Source: Acidobacteriota bacterium
Lineage (GTDB): Bacteria; Acidobacteriota; Terriglobia; Terriglobales; Acidobacteriaceae
Direction: 5' to 3'
NCBI GenBank assembly: GCA_003225075.1
Contig: QIAP01000047.1
Location: 1-59,295 of the forward strand
DNA: 59,295 nt
Shown here: in pieces, positions 27,601-35,435 of the stretch
Position numbering within the stretch: position 1 is the stretch's first letter
How the letters are laid out: every line of letters starts with the position of its first letter
Notes under the pieces: generated by a model
What the model saw: only the letters and a program-made list of their open reading frames with translations
Database searches by the model: none
Told to the model about the DNA's origin: nothing
Made by a program: the position numbers and the translations under genes

Positions 27601-28649
27601 ACGGGCTGTTCGATATTCAGAACAATGAGATTCAAGTTAGCCATCTCGCGGGTCAGCTTGGGGGCGGGCAGATTACTGCTACCGGGGCGGTTATCTATAA
27701 GCCGCAAATGCAGTTCAATCTTGCTCTTAATGCTAATGGGGTTCGCCTGCGTTATCCCGAGGGCGTGCGGACAATACTCGGTGGCGATCTAACCCTGACC
27801 GGAACACCGCAAGATTCGAATCTTGATGGCCGCGTGCTGGTGGATAATCTCTCTTTCACGCAGGACTTCGACCTTGCCGATTTCATAGGTCAGTTTTCCG
27901 GCAACTCCGCGCCCCCTACCGGTGAGGGATTCATCCAAAATCTGAAACTCAATGTCGCTGTGCAGACTACGTCGCAGCTCAATTTGGTGAGTTCGACACT
28001 GAGCCTGCAAGGCCAGGCAAATCTCCGCGTCATCGGCACCGGAGCTGATCCCGTCATTACCGGACGAGCGTCGCTTAACAGCGGTGAAATGTTTTTCATG
28101 AAACAACGGTATCAACTGCAACGGGGCATCATCGATTTTGTTAATCCCAACCAGACCGAACTGGTCGTGAACCTTCTATTAACGACTGCTGTGCAGCAGT
28201 ACAACCTGAGCCTTAATTTTATTGGACCTCTGGATCGGCTCAGAACGGAGTACACGTCGGAGCCGCCCTTGCCACCGGTCGATATCATTAATCTACTCGC
28301 CCGCGGACAGACTACGGAGGAAGCTGCCCCCGCCAATCTGGATGCGAACTCGGTTCTGGCGCAAGGTTTGGCAGGGCAGGTGAGCAGCCGCCTCCAGAAA
28401 CTTGCGGGAATATCCAGTTTGCAAATCGATCCCACGATTGGTGGTAACGGTACCAACCCGGGCGCGCGCGTTGCGCTGCAACAGCGCGTGACCAAGAACT
28501 TCATCTTTACCTTTTCAACTGACGTCGCCGATGCGCAGAGTGAGGTTGTGCAGGGTGAATATCAAATCTCTAAACGCTGGTCTGTCGCTGCCGCGCGAGA
28601 CCAATACGGCGGCATGTCAGTGAATGCCAAGTTCCACAAGGTGTTCTAG
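24699..28649 (+). CDS. tamB: TamB-type translocation/assembly module protein
   Basis: 1316-residue AsmA/TamB-superfamily protein. A single N-terminal membrane helix (~7-30) anchors it in the inner membrane. A long repetitive beta-rich body follows, expected to form a hydrophobic groove across the periplasm. The C-terminal DUF490 part (~1000-1316; LNLVSSTLSLQGQANLRV, YTSEPPLPPVDIINLLARG, VVQGEYQISKRWSVAAARD) is diagnostic. TamB proteins work with TamA-like barrels and, as shown for relatives, in lipid transport to the outer membrane. It is co-directional with the Omp85 gene 24 bases upstream, forming a likely two-gene operon. Confidence 0.88.
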   Translation: MTRKRLMGWILGSIAALLVLVAVAGFFILRSNAFHQYVLAKIVQKAEEATGGQVQIQSFDFHWRNLTADVYGLIIRGTEKDQNHPLLAIDKLSVNIKIVSALQRKVDLNEIIIQHPVVHLISDKNGRSNIPQPKVPTKDNQPVNVFDLGIKHVLLTNGEIYYNQERTPLQADLHDLETEIQYKILQSRYTGSMSYRNGRLLMGNSAPLPHDLNATFIATPSLFSLNPAVLKIGSSQIRLEANVSDFGNPKVDGTYQVLLHMQDFKALMTDSSLPAGNIDLSGALRYQNVAVQPFLRNVVVEGRLDSRQLDVVLLQARAVVRSLHGQYKLINGNLQASDIGADLLGGHLSAELSMQHIDATPVSRLRASVRAISLRSAREVAKSEQLKRMPVTGRIDGMAEASWIGSVRNLRAKSDVILKAAVEQSSATRNNLLPVDGIIHMNYDGARNIITLRDSYFRTPQTLIGIHGSVSDRSDLRIQAKTGDLNELNSLAAALQTPNNQTASGSTPVRTLSISGSAALTGVMQGSLKNPRISGQVTAQNLLVDGSQWRDLQFAIQACPSGITVQRGSLVAARQGQAFFSLNLGLRQWKYFPSNPISASLTVRQMPVNQLQKLAKLDYPVSGNLSADISLHGSQLNPMGNGSAQLSQARVYNQAIQNLSLQFKAAGNSVTSDLVAKIPAGSATAHLIYYPKNQGYELQMNAPAINLARLDAVQQRNLGLTGMLSASATGKGTLADPQVAATLQVPTLQVRQASVNHVKAQLNVVNHRADITLDSELANAFVQARSTINLNDNYYTVATLDTKGLPLAPLIALYKPVPPQFQGQLEFHASAKGPLKDRSRMEAHLVIRTLTAAYQSIQIANAGPIQIDYADSVARIAPSEIRGTGTSVRFDGEIPLKGSAPPRLNLLGSIDMQLLRILSPEVQSSGKLALDLHATRSSNANLGVQGQLRMQNISLAAASAPMGIDNLNGLFDIQNNEIQVSHLAGQLGGGQITATGAVIYKPQMQFNLALNANGVRLRYPEGVRTILGGDLTLTGTPQDSNLDGRVLVDNLSFTQDFDLADFIGQFSGNSAPPTGEGFIQNLKLNVAVQTTSQLNLVSSTLSLQGQANLRVIGTGADPVITGRASLNSGEMFFMKQRYQLQRGIIDFVNPNQTELVVNLLLTTAVQQYNLSLNFIGPLDRLRTEYTSEPPLPPVDIINLLARGQTTEEAAPANLDANSVLAQGLAGQVSSRLQKLAGISSLQIDPTIGGNGTNPGARVALQQRVTKNFIFTFSTDVADAQSEVVQGEYQISKRWSVAAARDQYGGMSVNAKFHKVF

Positions 28650-28690
28650 AACTTTTCAAAGGCCCGGAAAATCAAGTAATCCCCAGCGGT

Positions 28691-29269
28691 TCAGCCGATT
28701 TGCTGGCGACGAAAGCAGCTCAGCAGATGATCATTGACCATTCCAACCGCCTGCATGAAGGCGTAGCAGATGGTAGAGCCTACAAAGTTGAAACCGCGCT
28801 TTTTCAAGTCGCGGCTCATCACGTCCGATTGCGGCGTACTGGTTGGAATCTGTTTTAACGAGCGCCAATCATTTTGTCTTGGCTTTCCGCCCACAAATTG
28901 CCACACGTACTCGTCAAAGCTGCCAAACTCTTTTTGCACTTTCAGGAAGCCCTTCGCATTCTGCACGGTAGACGCAAGCTTGAGCCGGTTGCGAATGATT
29001 CCTGGGTTCTGCAACAGAGAGTTCAGCCTTCGTCCGTCGTAGTTGGCGATGCGGGCGAGATCAAAGTTGTCTAACGCAGCCCGATAATTCGCCCGCTTCT
29101 TGAGGATTGTTTCCCAACTCAGACCGGCCTGAGCTCCTTCCAGAACTAGAAACTCGAATAAGGTACAGTCGTCGTGTGCGGGCACACCCCATTCCTTGTC
29201 ATGGTATTCGATGGAAAGCTCACTGCGCGCCCACCCGCACCGTACCAGAGTTGAAGTTTTCGCCTGCAT
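28691..29269 (-). CDS. tag: DNA-3-methyladenine glycosylase I
   Basis: Base-excision enzyme removing 3-methyladenine from alkylated DNA. The 192-residue length and motifs fit Tag: RCGWA at ~11 and YHDKEWGVP at ~22 (zinc-ligand Cys and His), LEGAQAGLSWETIL at ~45 with the catalytic-site Glu, and ATICYAFMQAVGMVNDHL-type ending (here STICYAFMQA, then VNDHLLSCFRR) with the second His and Cys zinc ligands. It is convergent with tamB and 27 bases upstream of the SYLF gene stop. No SOS-type operator is evident. Confidence 0.93.
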   Translation of the reverse strand: MQAKTSTLVRCGWARSELSIEYHDKEWGVPAHDDCTLFEFLVLEGAQAGLSWETILKKRANYRAALDNFDLARIANYDGRRLNSLLQNPGIIRNRLKLASTVQNAKGFLKVQKEFGSFDEYVWQFVGGKPRQNDWRSLKQIPTSTPQSDVMSRDLKKRGFNFVGSTICYAFMQAVGMVNDHLLSCFRRQQIG

Positions 29270-29296
29270 ACTTAAGCTGACACATTAGGGACATTC

Positions 29297-30010
29297 TTAC
29301 TGCAGCGATTTCGGATCGGACAGATTCTTGGGCGAATGCTTATTCAGCAAAGAGATCAGCTCCTGGCCAGCGGCAGGAGTCCGAACTTTTCCTTGCCGGA
29401 TAATCTCCTTCACGCTCAACTTCTTGCCATACAGTTTCTCGTTAGCGCGATTGTCGGGCCGCAAAGTTGATCCTTCCAGCGATATTCCAGCGAATAACCC
29501 GCGAGAGCGGGAGTAAGAGAGGATTTCGGCGCGCATCACGATGTCCGTTGCCCCTTCGGCGCTGCGGCCTTTCGGTCCCGCGGCTGCTGCGGCATCCGCG
29601 CCCAGTTTTACTTTACTGCCCATCAGAGATTCCGCGCCGCGCGGATTCATAACCAGCAGCACGAAATCTGTCGCCTGCCCGCCCAGTTGAAAACCAATGT
29701 TGCCTCCCTCCAGCGCGTACATCGCGGGGGCGCTCCAGGGACCGGTAAAGTGCTGGCCGGTTCGGCACGACATCACGCCGCGTCCGTAACTCCCGCCTAG
29801 TCCGATAGCAAACTTTTTAACAGAAGGCAGCACCACGACACACTCGGCCCTGTCGAATAGATCTTTGGGAATATCCTCGGGAATGTTAATGATCTCTTTT
29901 AGCACCACGCCCGCTTCCTTAACCCGGTCTTGTTCCTTCTCGCTGTCCGCCGCCATCAAGCTAATGGGCAACATGACAATTGCAAAAATCAATGCCAGCA
30001 GCTTCTTCAT
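29297..30010 (-). CDS. Exported SYLF/YSC84-domain lipid-binding protein
   Basis: 237 residues. A signal peptide at 1-20 (ends SLMAAD) is followed by one SYLF domain (Ysc84 actin-binding-like) covering almost the whole protein: FDRAECVVVLPSVKK, GLGGSYGRGVMSCR, WSAPAMYALEGGNIGFQLG, DFVLLVMNPRGAESLM, YSRSRGLFAGISLEGS. SYLF domains bind phosphoinositides in eukaryotes. Bacterial exported versions have no settled role; envelope or lipid association is inferred. It is divergent from the VWA gene. Confidence 0.85.
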   Translation of the reverse strand: MKKLLALIFAIVMLPISLMAADSEKEQDRVKEAGVVLKEIINIPEDIPKDLFDRAECVVVLPSVKKFAIGLGGSYGRGVMSCRTGQHFTGPWSAPAMYALEGGNIGFQLGGQATDFVLLVMNPRGAESLMGSKVKLGADAAAAAGPKGRSAEGATDIVMRAEILSYSRSRGLFAGISLEGSTLRPDNRANEKLYGKKLSVKEIIRQGKVRTPAAGQELISLLNKHSPKNLSDPKSLQ

Positions 30011-30120
30011 CGACGCCTCCCTCAGTGTCTCAGACTCTTATGCTAATGCCTGTTTGGTCATTTTGTAACATCTCACCGTCAAGCGATGGTGAAATCCCTG
30101 TAGCGCCCGACAAAAAACGC

Positions 30121-30134
30121 TTTAGCCGGCTAAA
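30121..30134. promoter_or_regulatory. Perfect 14-bp palindrome in a divergent promoter region
   Basis: TTTAGCCGGCTAAA lies in the 290-base gap between the divergent SYLF and VWA genes, the usual place for a dimeric repressor or activator site. The cognate regulator is unknown. TTTTGTAAC also occurs twice in the same gap (30061 and 30179). Confidence 0.35.
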
Positions 30135-30326
30135 TCCCACATCCGGCAGTGTTTCACCCATGACCAAACGTGTGCTCCTTTTGTAACTTGGCACTTGCTG
30201 TTCGGTCTCATAAATTCGTAGAGTGGGTTACGGCTCTGGCTGCCGCTTTCGGCACCAAAAGTGCATCTAACAAGTTAAGAAGGCCATTAGCCGTGGCAAG
30301 TGGGGAAAAATTTGGACCTCTTGGGA

Positions 30327-31343
30327 ATGAAGTACACGAGGATCGTATTTGTTACCACCCTGATGCTCGGCATAGCGCAGGTGCCCTTATCGGCGCAATC
30401 GAACGCCTATATCACCCCAAGTCCTACGCTCGCCAATGGCAGCGCCGCTTTCAATTCAGCCCCTTCTGCATTAGTTACCGATTCTGACCAGGCCGGCCAG
30501 GACTCCGTCCTTACTATTAAGACGCGCGTGGACGAAGTGAACCTGCTATTTATTGCCACCGACAAGCACGGCAAGTTCGTCCGTAATCTCGGGCAGAGCG
30601 ACTTCGCTATTCTCGACGATCATAAGCCGCCGCAATCTATTCTGGAATTTCACCGCGAAACCGATTTGCCGTTGGAAATGGGACTGCTCATCGATGTGAG
30701 TGGCTCGGTGAGGGCACGTTTTGATTTCGAACAGCAAGCCGCTACCGGCTTTCTTCAGCACGTGCTGCGCCCGAATTTTGACAAAGCTTTCATACTCGGC
30801 TTCAATAACCGCACCCAGCTTTCGCAAGATTTCACTGATAACGTCAGGCTGCTTTCTGCCGGCGTGCAGCGCTTGCACGATGGCGGTGGTACGGCGCTCT
30901 ACGACGCTGTCTACCACGCCTGTCATGACAAGCTTCTAAAGGAGCGCCCCGCTCATCCGGTGCGCAAAGCTGTCATCATAGTGAGTGACGGTGAGGACAA
31001 CCAGAGTGAGTACACGCGGGCGCAGGCCATTGAAATGGCACAGCGCGCCGAAGTGATCATTTATGCCATCTCTACCGACGACAGTGGTCTCATCCTGCGC
31101 GGCGACAAGGTTTTGGACCAGTTGGCTGCGGCGACCGGCGGTCGTGCCTTCTTTCCATACAAGACGAAAGACATCACGCATTCTTTTGCGGCGATCGAAG
31201 ACGAGTTACGCAGCCAGTACGCGGTGTCCTACAAACCCGCAGACTTTGATGCCGATGGTCGCTTCCGTTCCATCGAAATCACATCACTGAAAAAGGACCT
31301 GCAAGTCCGAGCTCGCAAGGGCTATTTCGCCCCTCACCAGTAG
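30327..31343 (+). CDS. Exported VWA-domain protein (acidobacterial VWFA-related type)
   Basis: About 338 residues. A signal peptide (MKYTRIVFVTTLMLGIAQVPLSAQ) leads to a short linker, a beta-rich lead-in (VNLLFIATDKHGKFVRNL, DFAILDDHK) and a von Willebrand factor A domain from ~105 with the metal-binding DVSGSV (MIDAS), GGTALYDAV and VIIVSDGEDNQS. It ends in LRSQYAVSYKP and ARKGYF, as in the acidobacterial VWFA-related family. The role is probably protein-protein contact outside the cytoplasm; the partner is unknown. The frame also opens at a GTG at 30300; I prefer the ATG at 30327 because the signal peptide then begins normally. Confidence 0.82.
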   Translation: MKYTRIVFVTTLMLGIAQVPLSAQSNAYITPSPTLANGSAAFNSAPSALVTDSDQAGQDSVLTIKTRVDEVNLLFIATDKHGKFVRNLGQSDFAILDDHKPPQSILEFHRETDLPLEMGLLIDVSGSVRARFDFEQQAATGFLQHVLRPNFDKAFILGFNNRTQLSQDFTDNVRLLSAGVQRLHDGGGTALYDAVYHACHDKLLKERPAHPVRKAVIIVSDGEDNQSEYTRAQAIEMAQRAEVIIYAISTDDSGLILRGDKVLDQLAAATGGRAFFPYKTKDITHSFAAIEDELRSQYAVSYKPADFDADGRFRSIEITSLKKDLQVRARKGYFAPHQ

Positions 31344-31484
31344 CTCCGCAGCGTCTCTAAGAATATTTTCCTCCTGTCTGTAGCGAAGCCCTCCCCTGGC
31401 AAGAACGGGCAACGCCACTCCCGTTTGCGCCGCTCATCTCCCTGTGATACCGTCCGTTTGATTCCCTCAACCGAGGAGGTGCGC

Positions 31485-32033
31485 ATGATCAGTTGGATCA
31501 TCCTGGCCATAGCTGTTCTGATTCTCGGCTTTGTCATTGGCATGTACAACAGCCTGGTGCAGTTGCGCGTGCGCGCTGACTCGGCGTGGTCCGACATTGA
31601 CGTGCAGCTCAAACGCCGTCACGACCTCATACCCAACCTGGTAGAAACCGTCAAAGGCTACGCCGCGCACGAAAAGAGCACATTCGAAAACATCGCGAAA
31701 TTCCGTTCGCAGGCAATGCAAGCATCCACTCCGGCGGACAAGGCTGCCGCCGAGAATCGACTTACCGGCGCGCTAAAAAGCCTTTTCGCGGTAGCCGAGA
31801 ATTATCCCGAGCTGAAGGCCTCGGAGGAATTTACGCAATTGCAAAATTCGCTGAGCCAGACAGAAGATGCCATTCAGAATTCGCGGCGCTACTACAACGC
31901 CGTGGTGCGCGACTTTAATACGAAGATCCAGTCTTTTCCGACGAACATTCTTGCCGGCATGTTCGGCTTTCAACCCCGACAGTTCTTCGAGACAACCGAA
32001 ACCGACCGCGAGCCAGTGGCGGTTAAGTTCTAG
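31485..32033 (+). CDS. lemA: LemA family protein (copy 1)
   Basis: 182-residue membrane-anchored protein: one N-terminal helix (~2-22), then a long helical bundle with the LemA marks YNSLVQLRVRADSAWSDIDVQLKRRHDLIPNLVE and NSRRYYNAVVRDFNTKIQSFP, ending FFET. The ATG at 31485 follows GAGGAGGT; the frame to 31425 lacks such support. Function in bacteria is unresolved. It is followed after 81 bases by a DUF2207 gene, a very common pairing. A second LemA gene lies at 40.8 kb. Confidence 0.92.
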   Translation: MISWIILAIAVLILGFVIGMYNSLVQLRVRADSAWSDIDVQLKRRHDLIPNLVETVKGYAAHEKSTFENIAKFRSQAMQASTPADKAAAENRLTGALKSLFAVAENYPELKASEEFTQLQNSLSQTEDAIQNSRRYYNAVVRDFNTKIQSFPTNILAGMFGFQPRQFFETTETDREPVAVKF

Positions 32034-32114
32034 CCCATGCTCGTCAGAGCTAGGTCATCTATAAAGACGGTTCTTGCGACGTCACTGGGACGCAGCAATT
32101 TGCGTCTCTTCCAC

Positions 32115-33839
32115 ATGGCAGCCCGCTTCTTGGCCATCATTTCCTGTGTGGCGGCCCTGGCTGTCCCCCTCGCCGCCAAGAGCTGGCGCGTCGCCGAATT
32201 CCAGGACAACATCACAGTCCAGGAAGACGGCAGTACCACGGTCAGTGAGCGCATCACCCTGGTGTTCATAGGTGAATGGCACGGGATTCATCGGTTTATT
32301 CCAGTCGAGTATCCCGGACCGCGCGGCACAAACTATACGCTCTTCCTCCAAGTCAGTGGCGTGAGCGACGGCAACGGCAACAAGCTGAAGTATGACTCCA
32401 GCATCTCGCGTGGTTTTCGTGACCTCAAAATATACATTCCCGATGCTGTCGACACTACCCGCACCGTCGAGATCGATTACATCGTCAAGAACGGTATCCG
32501 CTATTTCGACGATCACGACGAGTTCTACTGGAATGTTACTGGCAACGACTGGCCGGTCCCGATCGACCACGCATTAGCGACGGTTCGCCTGCCTGACAAC
32601 ACTGCGGGCTCGCTGCGCGCCCAGGCGTTCACCGGAGTCTACGGTTCGACTGAGCGCGAAGTTACGTCAACCATCAATGGCTCACAAATCGAATTCGAAA
32701 CCACAAATCCGCTACCCATGCGCGGCGGAATGACGATAGACATCTACGTCCCTAAAGGACTGCTCCGGGAACCCGGCGAACTCACTAGCTTGGGATGGTT
32801 TGTGGGCAGCAATCCGGCGGTGTTTCTTCCCCTTTGGACAGTGGTCGTCATGTTCACCCTGTGGTGGTATAAGGGCCGGGATCCCGATCCCGGCATATCA
32901 GTTGCGCCAATGTATGAGCCCCCGGCAGGCATGACACCGGCAGAAACAGGCACCTTGGTCGAAGACACAATTCACCCTCGCGACATCACATCGACACTCG
33001 TCGATCTAGCGGTCCGCGGTTATGTGAAAATCGAAGAAACGGTGGATCGCGGCCTGGTCTTCCATCACAAAGACTATATCTTCCACTTGCTCATCCCGCG
33101 CTCTGATTGGAAGGGTCTCGCCCCGCATGAGCGTGTGATGCTGGAAAACGTCTTCGGTCGCGGAGATGAAATACGCCTCTCCAGCCTGAAGAACAGCTTC
33201 TACACTTCAATCCCGATAATCCGCCAAGACATAATGTCAGCGCTGAAGACCAAAGGCATGTATCTGCTCGATCCTGAATCGGCAAATGCTTATAACTTGT
33301 TGGGCATCGGCATCATCATTGCGCCGCTGGCGTTGGCACAATATTTTGGATGGGCAAACTTTTTCAGTTCGATCCCGCTACTGCTGGCATGCGGTGCGAT
33401 ATCGGCGATCATCTGGTGGTTATTCGCGCGGGTAATGACCGCCAAGACGTTGAAAGGGGCGCGTACCCGAATTGCAGTGCTCGGATTCCAGGAGTTTATG
33501 ACGCGCGTGGATGCCGACCGCCTGAAGCGAATGCCTCCTGATACCTTCGAAAAATATCTTCCTTACGCCATGGCCCTGGGAGTGGAACATAACTGGGCGC
33601 AAGCGTTCGCGGGCATCGTGAGGAATCCACCACAGTGGTATGTATCCCCCAACGGAATGACCGGTTTCAATCCTATCTTCTTCTCCAGCAGCATGCATAG
33701 CATGGCAGCGGATATGAATCAGGTCTTCGTTTCGGCTCCGCGCGCCAGTTCCAGCGGGTCAGGATGGAGCGGCGGAGGCTTCAGTGGCGGCGGATTTTCC
33801 GGGGGTGGCTTCGGGGGCGGAGGCGGTAGTGCGTTCTGA
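32115..33839 (+). CDS. DUF2207 membrane protein with Gly/Ser-rich tail
   Basis: 574 residues. A signal peptide or first helix ([18 protein letters not shown]) leads to an extracytoplasmic beta-rich DUF2207 domain (~25-235; [45 protein letters not shown]). A membrane helix lies near 240-256, a cytoplasmic part carries the [18 protein letters not shown] winged-helix-like motif, and two further helices (~395-440) are followed by a C-terminus of repeated [10 protein letters not shown]. This is the usual partner of LemA in many bacteria; together they are thought to act at the envelope, but no activity is known. The upstream frame (32037-) overlaps the intergenic gap, so I start at 32115. Confidence 0.85.
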   Translation: MAARFLAIISCVAALAVPLAAKSWRVAEFQDNITVQEDGSTTVSERITLVFIGEWHGIHRFIPVEYPGPRGTNYTLFLQVSGVSDGNGNKLKYDSSISRGFRDLKIYIPDAVDTTRTVEIDYIVKNGIRYFDDHDEFYWNVTGNDWPVPIDHALATVRLPDNTAGSLRAQAFTGVYGSTEREVTSTINGSQIEFETTNPLPMRGGMTIDIYVPKGLLREPGELTSLGWFVGSNPAVFLPLWTVVVMFTLWWYKGRDPDPGISVAPMYEPPAGMTPAETGTLVEDTIHPRDITSTLVDLAVRGYVKIEETVDRGLVFHHKDYIFHLLIPRSDWKGLAPHERVMLENVFGRGDEIRLSSLKNSFYTSIPIIRQDIMSALKTKGMYLLDPESANAYNLLGIGIIIAPLALAQYFGWANFFSSIPLLLACGAISAIIWWLFARVMTAKTLKGARTRIAVLGFQEFMTRVDADRLKRMPPDTFEKYLPYAMALGVEHNWAQAFAGIVRNPPQWYVSPNGMTGFNPIFFSSSMHSMAADMNQVFVSAPRASSSGSGWSGGGFSGGGFSGGGFGGGGGSAF

Positions 33840-33892
33840 CTAATCGCGTAATCGGCCTGGTACATGTCGTGAAGGAATACTTACCCTTCCAG

Positions 33893-33920
33893 TTGACAAT
33901 TTCGCCTTTTATTCGCTAAT
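33893..33920 (+). promoter_or_regulatory. lexA promoter with TTCGC direct repeat
   Basis: TTGACA (33893-33898) and, 16 bases on, GCTAAT (33915-33920) could be -35 and -10 elements. Between them TTCGC occurs at 33901-33905 and 33912-33916, an 11-bp period, placed exactly where a repressor would block RNA polymerase. Alphaproteobacterial LexA also uses 11-bp-period direct repeats (GTTC-N7-GTTC). The transcript start would be only a few bases before the ATG. Confidence 0.4.
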
Positions 33921-33928
33921 GTAAGCCT

Positions 33929-34549
33929 ATGGCTATCACACAACGGCAGCGGCAGGTTTATGACTTCATCTCACGTTTTGTGGTGGAGAAGGGGTACTCA
34001 CCCTCATTCGAAGAGATTGGCGAGGGCCTTGGGCTGAGTTCGCTGGCGACGGTGCACAAGCATATTTCAAACCTGGAAGAAAAGGGATTACTGACACGCG
34101 GCTATAATCGCAGCCGGTCAATTGACCTGATTGCGCCTAAAGGGCGACTGAAGCAGTCCATGGGGGTCAATACGGCGGTAGTGCTGCCGCTGGTGGGAAG
34201 AATTGCCGCCGGGCAGCCCATCGAAGCGATACAGAATGCGGAAACCATTTCGCTCGCCGACTTCGTGCGATCGAAAGAAGTATTCGTGCTGGAAGTGCGC
34301 GGCGACTCCATGCAAGATGAGCATATTCTTGATGGCGATTACGTGCTGGTGGAGAAGACGAAGACGGCGCACAATGGCGAGATTGTCGTCGCGCTGGTGA
34401 ACGGAAGTGACGCAACCCTTAAGCGTTTCTATCGTGAAGGCGACAACATCCGCCTACAGCCCTCGAACGTAGCAATGAAACCAATTATGGTGCCGGCCGC
34501 GGCCGTCGAGATTCAGGGCAGGGTGATCGGAGTATTACGAAAATACTAG
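33929..34549 (+). CDS. lexA: LexA repressor
   Basis: SOS-response repressor, 206 residues. Residues ~1-65 form the winged-helix DNA-binding domain (RQRQVYDFISRFV, SLATVHKHISNLEEKGLL). The linker contains the Ala94-Gly95 autocleavage site (RIAAGQPIEA). The peptidase domain has the catalytic Ser127 in GDSMQD and Lys165 in DATLKRFYRE. All residues needed for RecA-stimulated self-cleavage are present. The gene stands alone; its promoter carries a possible operator. Nothing of the recognition motif can be proven from one site. Confidence 0.95.
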   Translation: MAITQRQRQVYDFISRFVVEKGYSPSFEEIGEGLGLSSLATVHKHISNLEEKGLLTRGYNRSRSIDLIAPKGRLKQSMGVNTAVVLPLVGRIAAGQPIEAIQNAETISLADFVRSKEVFVLEVRGDSMQDEHILDGDYVLVEKTKTAHNGEIVVALVNGSDATLKRFYREGDNIRLQPSNVAMKPIMVPAAAVEIQGRVIGVLRKY

Positions 34550-34654
34550 AATCAGCCAGTCAGGCCTTGGCCATCGGCTCCCAAGTAATCATCAGAAAAA
34601 TCTTTCTATAGGTTAGGGGAAGTCTTTCCCCAGGAAGCACCAAGAAAAAACAAA

Positions 34655-34677
34655 ACGCTCGGAAAAACTCCAAGCGT
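34655..34677 (-). terminator. Intrinsic terminator of trxA
   Basis: On the minus strand an ACGCTTGG stem pairs with CCGAGCGT (one T-G wobble) around a T-rich loop and is followed by TTTGTTTTTTC. It lies 30 bases after the trxA stop. Confidence 0.7.
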
Positions 34678-34706
34678 GGTTTGCTTCATAAGCTGCGTGC
34701 TAGCGC

Positions 34707-35039
34707 TTATCCGACGTGCTTGTCGAGCGCCTTCTGAATGGTCTCTTTGGGAACGTATCCCACAATTTGTTCCTGGACCTGGCCTCCCTTGAATACCAAT
34801 AGGGTAGGGATGCCGCGGACACCATAGCGCATAGGCGTCGCACTGTTGTGGTCCACATCCATCTTGACGATCTTAACTTTGCCCTGATATTCGCGGGCGA
34901 GTTCATCCACGATGGGGGCAATCGCGCGGCAGGGGCCGCACCAGGTAGCCCAGAAGTCCACCAGAACCGGCTGGTCCGACTTCAAAACATCCTGGTCAAA
35001 GTTCGCGTCGGTGATTTCAAAAATTCCATTGCCTGCCAT
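34707..35039 (-). CDS. trxA: Thioredoxin
   Basis: 110-residue cytoplasmic thioredoxin with the redox motif WCGPC (Cys34, Cys37), preceding DFWATW and the conserved cis-Pro in RGIPTLLVFKGG. It reduces protein disulfides using NADPH via thioredoxin reductase, which is not in the window. The start is ATG at 35039 with a GGAGG-type site (GGAGGAACG) upstream. It is monocistronic with its own terminator. Confidence 0.95.
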   Translation of the reverse strand: MAGNGIFEITDANFDQDVLKSDQPVLVDFWATWCGPCRAIAPIVDELAREYQGKVKIVKMDVDHNSATPMRYGVRGIPTLLVFKGGQVQEQIVGYVPKETIQKALDKHVG

Positions 35040-35435
35040 CGTTCCTCCAGTTAGACATAACCGCTTCCGCTGGTTGGCGGAATACTATCGTAGCACTTCT
35101 ATTGGATGCATCGCATCGGGGGAAGTCGCAAGGCGCGGAAGCCGCGAGGCACGGAAGTCCCCAGGCAGACGGTAGGCCTTAGCGACTAGGTCGAACGTGT
35201 TCGACGGTGCTTCCCTCTGCGATGTTCGGCCTAAAATTAAAAAGCGTCCTAAACTTTTCAGTTCAGGACGCCCCGGCAGCCCTCCCCCAGAACTGCCAAA
35301 CCACAACTGGATACTAGGGCCACCCCCCAAATGTGTAAACGTCACTTCAGTAACCGTGTCTTGATGGCAGGGCACTTCACGGTTGGGTACTCGAGTAACT
35401 GCTCAGTCATTCTTTAATTGAGGGGGACGCCGCCG
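35040..35435. other. Intergenic region between MBL gene and trxA
   Basis: 395 bases with no credible gene. It contains the 3' end region and terminator of the MBL-fold gene (minus strand, 35239-35271) and, to the left, the trxA promoter region. A 96-residue open frame on the minus strand runs straight through the terminator and has no recognisable domain. Confidence 0.5.
35239..35271 (-). terminator. Strong intrinsic terminator of the sigma/anti-sigma/MBL operon
   Basis: On the minus strand a 12-bp stem (GCGTCCTGAACT with AGTTTAGGACGC, one G-T pair) closes on a GAAA tetraloop and is followed by TTTTTAATTTTA. It lies 165 bases after the MBL gene's stop. Confidence 0.8.

Noticed and set aside
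35085-35375. 96-codon open frame on the minus strand
   Set aside because: It contains a strong intrinsic terminator in its middle and has no recognised domain.
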